A stretch of 64,000 bases of DNA from Chaunax sp. Z400 (GCA_037577475.1 CM075194.1:1767001-1831000), one strand, 5' to 3'; positions 50,247-62,196 are shown, counted from the stretch's first letter. Program-made: numbers and translations. Notes: generated from the letters alone by a model not told the origin.

Positions 50247-50854
50247 CTGTCCCATCAACAACTCCATCTGACTGCATATGAGCAAAGTCGGCCATATTTA
50301 ACCGAGGAGGAGGAGGAGGGCTGCTGCACATCCCTGTGTGTGTAACAGATCTAGTGATACACGCCAATCACAGTCTGCAGATCCATCAGAGAAATGATCA
50401 TTCTGATTAATAGCTGAAGGAAACTATTGATGACACCATCAATAAGTGCATAAACCATTAGTGCATCTCCGCCATCTGTGTCATTTACGCACAAGGCACA
50501 GCAGCTTAACTTCATTCATTAAATACATAATATGAATATATAATGTCTAAAATAACATTTTGTCATTTATATCTATAGATAGTCTCAATACAATATTTTA
50601 CTCGCAAAAATATCAATGCAAACATTGCAAAAACGCGCCGACGTGTCCTTAAAATGTCCGTAGACCTCCATAGACCCACATCATTAGTCTTCATCTCAGC
50701 CTCAGAACCGGATTTTGTTCTCGTCACAGTTTCAGTGAAGTGATCACTGGATAAGAGGAATGATTACAACACAACCATAAAATGTCATATCTGTTCATCC
50801 CACTGCTGACATCAGTGTTTTATGGGAACCTCCTCTGTCTCTGTGCTCCTCCAG

Positions 50855-51035
50855 CCGTCCAGACGTCGCCCTCCTCTGGTTCCTCATCCCCCTCAAAGCT
50901 GCGAAGCACCTGGTGTGTGACCAGTACAGGTGGCTGACCATCAAGATCGTCACTGCTCTGCTGCTGCTGGCCATCTTGGCTCTGTTCCTCTACAACATGC
51001 CCGGGTACATGGTAAAGAAAATGCTGGGGGCCTGA
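50855..51035 (+). CDS. otof: Alternative otoferlin terminal exon 2 (transmembrane anchor)
   Basis: An acceptor (GTGCTCCTCCAG) is followed by the same phase and length (181 bp) as terminal exon 49064-49244, encoding RPDVALLWFLIPLKAAKHLV ... ending MVKKMLGA-stop. It can be joined to the donor at 48262 in place of the first copy, restoring N-R-P-D. Differences are conservative (LTP to LIP, Q-Y-K to Q-Y-R, YSM to YNM), so it looks functional. Human OTOF is known to use alternative last coding exons, which supports a mutually exclusive role. Confidence 0.85.
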
Positions 51036-51214
51036 GATACGTGCTGGATTTCACACAAATCATTCAAGTCGTGTTCTTTGGAAGAGTTTCGTTACTGGAC
51101 TAAAGACACCATCGAGATGTAGATTATTCTTATTATTCTGGTTGTTGCTGTTGCAGCTTTGTGATGATTTGTTGTGAACTCAACAGTGTGCAGAATTTGA
51201 CTTTTGAATTTGTG

Positions 51215-51220
51215 AATAAA
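51215..51220 (+). promoter_or_regulatory. Poly(A) signal AATAAA, otof terminal exon 2
   Basis: AATAAA 180 bp after the TGA of terminal exon 50855-51035. Confidence 0.65.
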
Positions 51221-51329
51221 ATGACCGCTACAGATGTTTAACGTCATCTGTTCACGTACAAGTTAAAACCAGTGGATGAGAACTTTTTCCACGTGTGCAT
51301 TCTTTGTGAACATTTGACAAATAATTCAT

Positions 51330-52380
51330 TATTACCTCAACCAAAGAGGTTTTTTCACCTGCGTATGTTTGTTTGTCGGTTTATCTGCAGGATTACACAA
51401 AAACTACTAAACAGATTTCCATGACACTTGGTGGGAGGATGGATCTTGGCCAGAATAGATCCTTTTATATTTTGGTCTGGAACCAGTTTTTAAAAAAAAT
51501 TGCATTCCTGACCATTGCAGCATTTTCAACATTTCCTTTAATTAAAAAAAAAAAACCCGGATCCACCAGATTCAAATGATAGAAATCCTCTAACTCTAAA
51601 TTATGGTTACAGGGTGATGAGTTTGATTTTGGATAAGGCTTGAATTAAAGGGACTGTTCAGACCTTCGCAAAGGACAAACAATCCTACACATCTATAAAC
51701 TTTTCTGGCCCATGTCCCACCCCTCCACAATGTTTTGTGGAAATCGGTTCAGTAGTTTTTGCATAATTAGGATAAATATCGAAAAACTTGTCACCCTATC
51801 TAGCAATTTTAAAAGTGCAAAGACGTTCCTGGGTCTGCCTATTTGTCCAGATCCCCACGCCTCATCATTCTAACACATTTTGTGGAAATCCATCCAGTAG
51901 TGTGTCATCCTGCTGACAAACCAACCAACCAATCAGCGGACACAGGTGAAAACATGCCCTCCTTGGCGGAGGTAATTTCTGGACTGCACTCAAGAGAGCG
52001 CAAACCTCTGCCAAGGCAGCTCAGTTTCCCCAGTCTTAATTTGTAAATTATCTCCCTGTGGAACACCTTCTTTTTCTAAACAAATCTGTAATGGAGCTCA
52101 CCTTCACAGAAGCTTAGTGCCCTCTCCTGGTAGGAGGACAGCAGGCGCAGCTCTTCTTCACTCCTCTCCCTGAGGAACACCTTCACCACGCAGTGAATCA
52201 TCAACAGTTGGCCTTTAATGATCCAGATTACCACTAAAATCTAATGGATTGTTCCTCTGGCTGTACCCTATTAATCAGAATCCATCCATAACTGTCTGAG
52301 AAATCCTGTTAACAGAACAAACGTCACCTCCTTGGCAGAGGTAATGAATCATGAGTGCATCCATGTTTACAGATGTTATC
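51330..52380. repeat. Cluster of dispersed repeat sequence
   Basis: Contains ACTACTAAACAGATTTCCAT, GTGGAAATCGGTTCAGTAG and GTGGAAATCCATCCAGTAG, motifs of a dispersed repeat common in fish. Copies are partial and overlapping; no coding potential seen. Confidence 0.5.
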
Positions 52381-52890
52381 ATGTTGCTACTGACAGCAGT
52401 TTTTCTTGTTTCTTAAAATGTCATTAATCTCATCAAATGTCTTATATGTTCCTTTTTCACCTGTGAAAACAATCAGTTGAAGATTAAAAAAAAAAAGTTT
52501 TATTAATGATCATGTTTGGTTTGTATTGGGGTTTCCTTGTTTGAACAATGTCTCGTCATGTTTTCCAGTTTATGCATCTGTGTATGATATTTCAAATTTG
52601 TGCATAAATTGAGCTCTGAAGCATCAGTTTCTCTGGTCTGTGTATACAAAATGTCATAGTTTGTGTTGTATGTGTGCATATTTATTAGGAAGCTGACAGA
52701 ACAGTGCATACCTCAGCATATTAGCATCACCCAAAAATGTGAATGTAGTCATTATTTACTCTCCAAATGAAAGTCGGGTTTCTAAGTTTCTAAGGTCGTT
52801 TTCACACATGATAGTCCGGGGGACTCGGTTCGATTGGGGGGGTCATTTGGTTTGGTTCATTTTCACACTGCACTTTGTTAAACGAACCAG

Positions 52891-53023
52891 ACCAGACGTC
52901 GCCCTCCTCTGGTTCCTCATTCCCTTCAAAGCTGCGAAACACCTGGTGTATGATCAGTACAGGTGGCTGACCATTAAGCTGATTCTCATATTATTTTACA
53001 TTAAGTTCATCCTGTTTAAATGA
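52891..53023 (+). pseudogene. Decayed third copy of the otoferlin terminal exon
   Basis: Encodes RPDVALLWFLIPFKAAKHLV then DQYRWLTIK, almost identical to terminal exon 2, but the membrane segment has been replaced (LILILFYIKFILFK-stop) and the KKMLGA end is lost. The acceptor region is replaced by transposon-like sequence (TTGTTAAACGAACCAG). The following 3'UTR still resembles that of copy 2, with AATAAA at 53107-53112. Confidence 0.8.
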
Positions 53024-53462
53024 GTACTTTTGTTGTTGCTGTTCTCTGCGCTGATGGTGTACCTAATCGTGTGGAGTATTTGTCTGACTTTTATCCTGAT
53101 TTTCTGAATAAAGTGACGGCTACAAAGGTTTCTGATTATTAAGGCTCTCCAGTGACAGCAGTTTGTGAAATAGCCTTTTCTCTATTTTAAAAGTAGTTGC
53201 ATATCTATATGTATGGCAGGTTTTATGATGAGGTTTGGTGAGTATTTTTTATCTGGAAATGCTCATATCGGCAGATGAAAGCAATAAATCCTCTGTTAAA
53301 ACATGTGAAATGATAATGATTTACTCTGTTAATGTGTTAGTGGAGGATACAGAGAACTGCATTACATCGTGTATTGATGAAGATTTATCTACATTTACCT
53401 TTAAAGGTGAAGAAATATTGGCAAGTAGTGTCACGCAGTAAATTGCAGAATCAAGGAAAACA

Positions 53463-53535
53463 TGGAGGATGCGGGCATCGATCCCGCTACCTCTCGCATG
53501 CTAAGCGAGCGCTCTACCATCTGAGCTAATCCCCC
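53463..53535 (-). tRNA. tRNA-Ala (anticodon AGC)
   Basis: A 73-nt cloverleaf on the - strand: GGGGGAT acceptor arm pairs with ATCCTCC plus discriminator A; D-arm TAGCTCAGATGGTAGAGC; anticodon loop CTTAGCATG with anticodon AGC; T-arm GGGATCGATGCCC. No intron and no encoded CCA, as in eukaryotes. A TTTT Pol III terminator follows at once (complement of 53457-53460). A-box and B-box are intact, so it should be active. Confidence 0.97.
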
Positions 53536-54587
53536 GTCGTGTATCACTAGTGTAGTGATGTCATTATATTGCGCCCCCTGTTGTGCGTGTGACTGATAAC
53601 AACACAATGGTCTAATTGATTTAATTTACAAGTGGATTTGATACATTTACACTCTTATTTTATTAATGTAGTTAAGTAGTGTTACAGTTTTTGCAAAGAC
53701 GTCTGTAATAATTTACATGACGGCGGAAAATTCGAGTTTACGGTGGTCTGAAACGTAAGCGGCAGTTTGTTGTATCGTGAACAGTGTGCTTCCCAAAAGG
53801 CAGGTGAGCCTGATGGACATCTGCATTATTGGAAAATTAGCATCAGTGTTTAAGTAACATGAAAATGTGTTGTGTCATTTTTGACCTTTTTGCGCCAAGT
53901 AGTGGAAGAACTATTCCGGGCAACACTCCAGTCCAGGAGGTGGCGGTAATGTACGTAAAAGCTGTTTGTCCACCGCCATTAAAAGAAGGAAGAAGATGAC
54001 GTCAATTATAAAAACGTAATTTCGAATCCTCTGGCCTCGAACTCCATTGGTAGATTTACTTGTTTGTGTTAGTACGTCACGAACATCGTCGTCACGCCCC
54101 GCCCTCTTCACTCTTGTTGACTTGGAAACCGTCGCAGCGTTGTCGGAGAAGTTTGGAGCTCAGCACAATCACAGCGGGGTTGATTCACGCAGTTAGCATT
54201 TTATAACTCATACGCAAATTTACAACTGTTTAATTTTGTTTATTTTAAAGCTCATTAACTACATTTTAATATACCAAACGTAGTAAGCTAGGTTCCAGTG
54301 TGGTTAGCTGACGTTAGCATTTAGCTAGCTTCCTTATTGTTTTTGCCCCAGCTTAGCAGATACAGCATCACGTACAGCACTGAGTTCGGCCTTGTTTCGG
54401 TGTTTTTATCGCACTAACTTTGCACGAATCATTTAAGATAAACTAATTGCTGACGTTACAATCCAGCCAGAATGACCCATCAGAGATTTTGCTGTGATCC
54501 TTGTTTTATATTTTGAGAATGAAAGCCGTCTTCCCTTCATTTTTAATCCTTTTGCACTCAGAATGAGAGACATTACAGTGCCTGACA
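53536..54587. other. ahi1 upstream region and 5'UTR
   Basis: GC-box (CCCCGCCC at 54096-54103), two TGACG/CGTCA-type motifs (54075, 54091), the X-box-like site at 54116, then AT-rich sequence with a likely 5'UTR intron ending at TTTTGCACTCAG (54561). No other gene seen. Confidence 0.5.
54116..54129 (+). promoter_or_regulatory. X-box-like RFX binding site
   Basis: GTTGACTTGGAAAC closely matches the RFX half-site pair GTTGCC-NN-GGAAAC, with one mismatch in the left half. It lies about 470 bp before the ahi1 initiator and next to a GC box. RFX factors drive ciliary genes and AHI1 is one. Confidence 0.55.
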
Positions 54588-55212
54588 ATGCCAGCAGGTG
54601 AGTGTCCCGTCAACACACCGGTGGTAAAGGAATACTTAAGTAAACGTAGTCATAGCACACAGAAGTATTGTCAGCATGTCAACAATATTATATTATAATA
54701 TCACCATCATGTTGCTGCTGTTTACATTTACGCAAATTTAACGCCAGAGTCATCTGAACATGACATGTCTGATTTTGACCTTTGCTAAAAACTACAACAA
54801 ATTTATCATTACATGACATCCTCCTGATGGATCATATCAATAGAAATATTGACAGCAATATCAATAGAAAGAGCATAAAATATTGACATGTTTGATCACA
54901 TTTGATGCTATGAAATCATTTAAAATACTTCTTACATTAAACATAAAGCAAAATCTGGAGTGATACAGAACACCAACTCTAAAATGTACTTAAAAAAAAT
55001 TATATAATAGGATAAATTTGTTGTTTGAAGGTAAGTTCAGAGTCAAGTCACACAAAGATATTTCATTTTTTTCTACCATCAACCAACTTTGTAGAACATT
55101 AAAATCAGAGGCAATTGAATTTCTGGTGTTAAAGCTTTTTATTTTTTTTTCACGTAGTATATATTGATCCCAATGTCGCCCATTAATGAGATGTAAACAT
55201 TTTACAGGTGAG
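54563..55212 (+). other. Upstream ORF overlapping the ahi1 start
   Basis: An ATG at 54563, two bases into the exon, opens a 12-codon frame (M-R-D-I-T-V-P-D-N-A-S-R) that runs over the true initiator in another frame, crosses the splice junction 54597/55208 and stops at TGA just inside the next exon. It may dampen ahi1 translation. Confidence 0.6.
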
Positions 55213-58200
55213 AATGAAGACCGGGCAAAGACCCGAGAAACATTCAATGAAGTGTTCAAGAAATACGCTGAATCGGAAAGGAAAAAGGTGAAAAAGAAGA
55301 AGAAAAGCACTGAAACACAGGAGACGATCGTGGTATGTGTTCTAATATGTGCAGTTCTTCCTTAAAGGGTGAACATCAGTGTCGAGATACAGTCATCTTT
55401 TTCTTTTTTGTTCTTCCTTCTCTCTTTTAGCTCCAGAATCTAAAAAAGAATCTCAATCTTGACAAGGACACAGAAGATGACGAGACCATACTCCAGAACA
55501 CGTACCACCCCGAACAGGGAAGCCCCCGCTACACCAAGAACAAACGAAGAGAGAGGGAAACGGTGGAGAAGGTTAACATCAACAACAGCCAAAACCAAGA
55601 TGAGACTCTAACTACAAAATGCAAGAAGAAGAAAAGTAAGAGGGAGCTTCCTTCCCTCTCTGTACCCAAGGACACCTCAGGCTACCAGGAGGATGTTTCC
55701 AAGGCTGAGATCGTCGCTCTGGAGCCAGACGGAAAGGAATCAGAGAGGAAAAGTAAGAAGGGGAAAAGCAAAGGAGTGGCAGAGGTGGAGGATGGAGAGG
55801 ATGAGCTGCTGCACGAATACCAGCAGCAGATTGCACAAGAAGAGGAGAGGACAGTAAAGAAGACAAAGGCCAAGACTGAGGAGGAGAGCGTCGTCTCCCA
55901 AAAAATGACATTAAATAATGATGTAGGGAAGAAGAAAAAGAAAAAGCTCAAATCTGTAATCACAGTGTCAGAAGAAGGGTGTGTATATCTACCAATCTGA
56001 TATGTTTCTCTTACAGTGTCCAGCAGCATATTAACATAAGCTTTACTGCTTTTTGGTCCAGGATGAATGAAGACACTGATCAGGAAGTCGACGTGGAAAA
56101 TGAAGAAGAATCCACAGGAAAGAAGAAAAAGTCAAAGAAAAAACACGGTAATTTGTTTTTGCTGCATGTCAGCTGTTAGGAAATTACTTAGAAAGTTCTT
56201 TTTGATGAATGTTCATGTTTGTTTCTTTGTTTGTTTTTTTATTTCACATTTTCTCAGTTGCCAAAGAAGCGAGTGAAACCGAGGCTGAAGTACCACAGAA
56301 ACCAGCGTTTGATGACAGCTTGGTGTTGGGAGTGTTTGTCCACAGAACAGACCGTCTGAAGAGCGACATGCTGATCTCACACCCCATGGTGAAGATCCAC
56401 ATCGTGGATGAGATCACCGGACAGTATGTGAAGAAAGAAGACTGGTGGGGCTGGACACTGTCACACATTTACATTACATTTACACTGATGTGGTTCAGGC
56501 TAAATTTCCATCGTGGTTGGGCCGGTGTAAAAAGGGGTCACACTTGCCTTTTGAGCCCATAAATGGGAGTGTAGCGGCAGCACATCATGTTTTTATTTTT
56601 AAGTGAACTTTTCTTCTAAATTCAACATCAAAGTAAAAAGACAGCATTTGCTTCATTTCAGATTAGTAGGGGAAGCTTGCAAAGTTATGAGTTTTCCACT
56701 AGATATTCCAGTAAGTGTTGCACAATAAAAAGGATTTTATTTTAATCTAGAAGGCTTTTAATTTGAAATGGTTTCAGGAAGTGTTGATTTATATTAACAG
56801 GGTCAAGCAGTAACGTTTAAGTCATTATTCGATCAGCCTCATGCTGATGGAAAGTCGGGCGAAGTTTCACTCTACAAATCTGGAGTTCCTGGAGTTTCAC
56901 AGTAAAACACAGGGATGAGTCACCCTGTGGTGCCGAGCTAATCGGCTATCCTGTGGCTCCTGCTAACTAGTCCCATGCTGCTAGCTTTCTCTACCTCTGC
57001 CTGATAAATACCAGTTTAATTAGAGTCCATGAAATTAACTGCTTTAAACCCACCCAACCCTGATTTGGATCAGTTATTTGTGTTTTAGCTAAATCTACAG
57101 TTATTTTAACATCTCATTTCAAAGAGAGTAGTGATGCTAAAAACCTCTGAATCAACACAACGTAGTCCAAACATCCCCATGTTTACAGCTTCAGTTGAAG
57201 TATTTCTGCGTATTTGCTTGAAAATGAAATGTCTCTGTTTTTCACAGTCGTCGTCCAGTCGCCTCATTTTATGAGCAGGAGACCGTCGACCACATTCTCC
57301 CCATCATGACTCAACCGTTTGACTTCAAGAAGAACAAATCGATCATCCCCGAGTGGCAGGAACAAATCATCTTCAACGAACGCTTCGGTTACTTTGTGGA
57401 ACAAAGTGACGACAGCCCCAGAGTTCTTCTCTTCTTCGAAGTAAGAGACACTTCATTTAGACGTATTCGACTAATTCATTCATGCACTTGCTGTAAGTGA
57501 TCGTTTGTTCGATGTTTTCATGTCTCGTGAAGATCCTGGACTTCATGACTATGGAAGAAGCAAGAGCCAACGTCGATGTTGACAAGCATGAGCGAGGATT
57601 CAGAAAGGTCGCCTGGGCGTTCCTCAAGGTGCCGCATTTTCTCTGATCATTTAGAAAGTCTGAATTAGTTTTCAATGGTTCTTTTTAATACGTGCTTCTT
57701 ATTCCTTTTAGGTTGTTGGCACAAACGGCGTGCTGAACATCGACAGTAAACTTCGCCTCCAGCTCTTCTGCCCTCCACCTCGGGCGAAAAGACAACCTAA
57801 AACAATTGAGGTGGTTGAGTGGTGGAGGAGGTTCCCCCGAAACAAATACACATCCACTCTCTATGTGACAGTGAAAGGCATTAAACTCCCCGAGCATGTA
57901 AGTTACCCTCAGCTTTACAGCTGCTATTAATTCTTTCTCTCCTCTCTACTGTTCTACATATTAATGACGCTGTAGAGAACGTTGTATCAGATGTTCTGGT
58001 GTAGAGCTCCAGCCATAAAAATGTGTCAGTAATATGTTAAAGCTGAGGTGGGCTTCATTCTGCAGGTAGACCCCAGTATTCGGTCCATGATGGCCCTGCA
58101 GGAGGAGAGGGGCAGCACCTCCTACAGTGAGCTGCAGAAGGAGGTCACTAAGAGGAGCCTGACGCAGCCTCTGGACAGCAAACCACCAGTCCTGAGATGG

Positions 58201-61200
58201 AGCCGGCTGCCCGGACAGGTCGGTGGGATTATTTCATTTAACAGATGTCAGCAGATGCACAGGAAATAATGTTGGACTGTTTCAACTTAAAAATGTAAGT
58301 TCAGTTGTTACCTTAAATGTTTGAGGTAACCGAGGTTGAATAATTATTTTAAAGTCTTCATTAACTGAACTTGAGAAAACATGTTCAGTAACTTAAAGAT
58401 ATGAAGTTGAATCAAAACTGACAGACATTTAATTTGCTTTTACATTTTCTTAGTTGAAAGAGTCCAAACTCGGGTACCAAAGATACCAAACTCAGTACTT
58501 TTAAATTTCACTTCCTGACAGCACATCTAGGTGAGAGGCTAACTTAGGGTATGGACTGTGGCTACTCTTAAAAATTTGACGCAGACAACAGTTGCTGTAA
58601 AATCTGTAATGAAGTCAAATCTGTCCAGGACGACGCGTCTCACCTGGTCACACTAAATATTTCTACAAGATGAAGAATGGGTGTGTTTGAGAGCCTGAAA
58701 AACAAGTCCCCTGCAGCTAACGTTAGCACGCCTGCGGCCAGCACTGCAGCTAACGTTGGCACGCCTGCAGCCAGCACTGCAGCTAAGCACTGCAGCTAAC
58801 GTTGGCATGCCTGCGGCCAGCACTGCAGCTAACGTTGGCATGCCTGCAGCCAGCACTGGAATATAAAGAAGGATCATCAGTATTGTTCCTTTCTGTTACA
58901 GGTCTGTCGGATTCCTAACAAGCCCATGCTGGCGTTCCGCGGTGGTCAGATGGGCTGCTTCACGGTGCTCTTCTCTCATGCTGGGATGATACTGGCTGCT
59001 GCTTGTGCTGACAGGGATGCTTTCCCTGTTGTCGGTAAGCAACGCCTCATCTGCTGCTCCTCACACCGCAGCAGAAATCTGTCATCCAGATAACTCACTG
59101 TTTCTCCACTCTATAGTCATCAACAGCTCCGGGATGACCTCAGCAATGTCTCTTTTATAAATCTGTTGTTTCAGTGTATGAGATTCCCTCTGGCAAAGTT
59201 TTGGCTGCATTCAGTGGCCATCTGAAAATAGTCTACGATCTCTGCTGGTCCAGAGATGATAGGAGCCTCCTGTCCGCCTCCTCAGATGGAACCGTCAGGT
59301 GAGTTTGTGTTTGTTTCAATAAGAGCAGTGAATGTCGTATTAGATCAGGCAGAGAGGATCTGAACAGAGGAGCTGCTGTTTTTCTTCATTAAAGGCACAT
59401 TAACTTTTATATTCCTCAACCCTTTTCAGTCATATTTACCTCCAACAAGGAGGTCGTGTTTTATTGTTTTCATGTTTTATTTAAATGAGTCTTTTTATCA
59501 TTCTGTTTGTTCTTGCCCCCCCCCAGAGAGTGGAACGTGGAGGAGCTTCAGGGAACGGCTCAGAAGGTTCTCCCTCATCCATCCTTTGTGTACTGCGCTC
59601 AGTACCACCCCACAGCCCAGAACCTGGTGGTGAGCGGCGGCTACGACTCTCTGGTACGAGTGTGGCGACTCGACGTCGACGACGTGAACGGCCAGCTGCT
59701 GCAGGAGTTCGAGGGTCACGGCAGCTTCATCAACACGCTGTGTTTTGACTCTGAAGGTATCGTTTAGTTAGCCGCTAAACGCTACTAGCTGCATCTTAAA
59801 ACAGCAACAGTCCCGCCTTGAACAGGCTGCGTAAAAACACTATTGATTGACTATTTCAGTTAAAGACATAAAATACAGGTCCTTGCAGGATTGATAAAAC
59901 ATGTTACAGTAACTGACACTAATCTTTGCTTGTATAACTAGAATGGCACAAAGTGGAGCGTAAACCTCCACCAAGGCTAAACGCTGTTAGCATTTCTTTA
60001 GAAATAGTTTTTTCATCCCACAGGGGGAAATTCTTTCTCTGCTTCTGACCCATCCCTGAGGAGCAGTGGGCTACCTTTACGGTGCCTGGGAAGCAAATAG
60101 GGGTAGACTGCAGAGACAGGGGATCGAACCACCGACCAACTTGTGGGGAGGATGGGACATGAGCCAGGAATGAACCCATTAAATTTTTGTGCAGATGGAT
60201 CCAGGATTTATTTTCCACTTTCTTTAACCCCAGAATGTTCCAAACAGAAAAAAAATGTTGTCAAATATTGTCCATTCTGATGGACGTACGTTTAAAAAAA
60301 AATCCAGAGTAAAATCTAAAATACTTTTATATGATATTTTGACATGTAAACATGATTTATGTCCTTTAACAATATGATTAATAGATTAAAATATGCCTCA
60401 TGCTTTTCATGCTGGTCTGAACAGGTTGATATTGCAAGATTGTTTATTTATTTATTTATTTTTTAGATAAGATGCTGCTGAGTTTCAGACTGTGTGAACA
60501 TTCATGTCTGCATCTCAGAACCTTTCTATGGGGATTATTTAGCATTTATACTCTCACCATCTGTCTGTGAAGAATATCTGACAGCTGATGTTCCTTTTGT
60601 CGTAACCAGGAAGTAGAATGTTCTCTGCAGACAACACGGGCCACATCGTCGTGTGGAGAACGTCAGTGAATGACGGCAGGCAGCCGTGTCGTAGCTGGTG
60701 TCTAGAGAAGGTACAGGAGATATCTGTAGAGTTTCAAACATGCTCCTTTCTTTGTGCTGCAGAAATTAAAGCTGAAATAAATGTGACATTTTATCCTGGC
60801 AGAAAATTGATGAGAGTGACCTCAGAGGCGTCTCCGTCAACCTGCTGCAGCTCCACCCAAACGGGCGGTGTCTGCTCATCCACGCCAAAGACAGCGTCCT
60901 GAGGATGATGGATCTGAGGATGTAAATAAGACGAGACAAAACCTGATAAGCTTCATATCCCAGTATGAAGTTATTCCTTTTTTTAACAGTTCATCTGCTC
61001 CTTTCAGCCTCGCTGTGAAGAAATACAGCGGAGCCACAAACTACAGGGAGCGGATCTACAGCACCTTCACACCGTGTGGTAACTTCATCTTCTCAGGCAG
61101 CGAGGATGGGATGGCGTATGTCTGGAACACCGACACAGGTGAGAAGCTTTTATTCCACTCGGTTCTGAAAGGAACAAAATCTAAATTCAGTCTGTATCCT

Positions 61201-62007
61201 TCAACCCCCAGGTGAGGTGACGTTTCTTAGTCCTGATCACTGCTGGAACACTTCTTTACTGTGGAGCTCCCAGGGGCGGATCCAGGGGCCAGCTGAAATC
61301 TGATTGGCCCCTGAAGTGCCCCTGTCCTGTCACTTGCCTGTCTTTTTTTTCTCTGTTTGTTTACAACTTGAATACTTGACTGTGTTGACAAGTTGGCCCC
61401 TCTGTAAAAAATGTGGCCCCTCTATGGCCCCTGATTTAGAAAAATTCTAGATCCGCCACTGGGAGCTCCAGAAAAGTTTCATTTTGAAGTTTCCCCCTCA
61501 GAATGGGGTTCGCTAGATGATGAATTATTTGACAGTATTCTGCACAGAGGCTCCAGCCACCGTCTGGTTTCTCTTCCCAGGTGACCAGGTTGCCGTCTAC
61601 TCAGAGCTCTGTTACCCCACCGCTCTCCACGGCGTGTCTTTTCACCCTCATGAGAACATGGTGGCTTTCTGCGCCTTCGGTCAGAGCCAGCCGGTCCATG
61701 TTTACCTGTATGACCGCAAAGGTTTGTGACACAAGCCCTGATTTTCTCATCGACTCCGGGTCTTTGTAGACACATAAAAGGTAAACTCAGGTTGTTCTGT
61801 GTCACAGTGTCCCAGCCTGAGGGGCACAATATGAAAGCAGCATCAGCCACCAGCAGATCAGCTTCTGCTAACAAAACCATCAGGAACACACCCGACCCTC
61901 CAGCGCTGCAGGACACGCCCCCGGCTTCAGCCCTGGATCAGTTCGCCCAGGCAACAAGGCTGGCATTGAAGATGCAGTGTGTTAAAGAGCAGCTGGATTC
62001 TGTTCTG
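54588..62007 (+). CDS. ahi1: AHI1 / jouberin, N-terminus through WD40 repeats
   Basis: Exons: 54588-54597, 55208-55332, 55431-55978, 56062-56147, 56258-56444, 57248-57440, 57533-57628, 57712-57897, 58066-58218, 58902-59034, 59175-59298, 59527-59756, 60610-60710, 60803-60921, 61008-61138, 61581-61721, 61808-62007. Phases agree, giving about 921 residues. The start MPAGENEDRAKTRETF parallels human MPTAESEAKVKTKVRF. Residues ~1-255 are Lys/Glu-rich and coiled. The conserved core has FVHRTDRLKSDML, SHPMVKIHIVDE, ILPIMTQPFDF and WWRRFPRN. WD40 repeats span ~540-854 (SDGTVREW, GYDSLVRVW, GHIVVW, SEDGMAYVWN). AHI1 acts at the ciliary transition zone and is mutated in Joubert syndrome (family knowledge). 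The SH3 domain seen in human AHI1 (1196 aa) is not found up to 62007. Confidence 0.93.
58705..58862. repeat. ~33-bp minisatellite in ahi1 intron
   Basis: Four to five units of GCAGCTAACGTTGGCACGCC then TGCAGCCAGCACT, one truncated, in intron 58219-58901. Confidence 0.9.
61271..61462. mobile_element. MITE, AGTGGCGGATCTAGAATTTT family, complete
   Basis: Left CAGGGGCGGATCCAGGGG and right AAAATTCTAGATCCGCCACTG form inverted ends; internal GGCCCCTGAAGTGCCCCTGT matches, inverted, the copy at 16841-17000. It lies in ahi1 intron 61139-61580. Confidence 0.85.
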
Positions 62008-62076
62008 GTAAATACTCTATTACTGGTAAATACTCCATTACTGGTAAATACTCCATTACTGGTAAATACTCCATTA
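62005..62076 (+). repeat. 18-bp repeat (4 units) that contains the ahi1 splice donor
   Basis: Unit CTGGTAAATACTCCATTA, four copies (the first has CTCTA). The exon ends CTG and the intron starts GTAAAT, so each copy re-creates the donor in frame. Read through, the units encode V-N-T-P-L-L and end at TAA (62080-62082). Confidence 0.93.
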
Positions 62077-62196
62077 CTGTAACCCTCTGGGGTCTGAGGA
62101 CATTTTCTCTGCTCTTACAAATCTTCTTTAATTCACCTTTTAGGGGTTTGAATACGAAATAATATCCAGATGTTTAAATCAATTTTTTTTGTTCAA

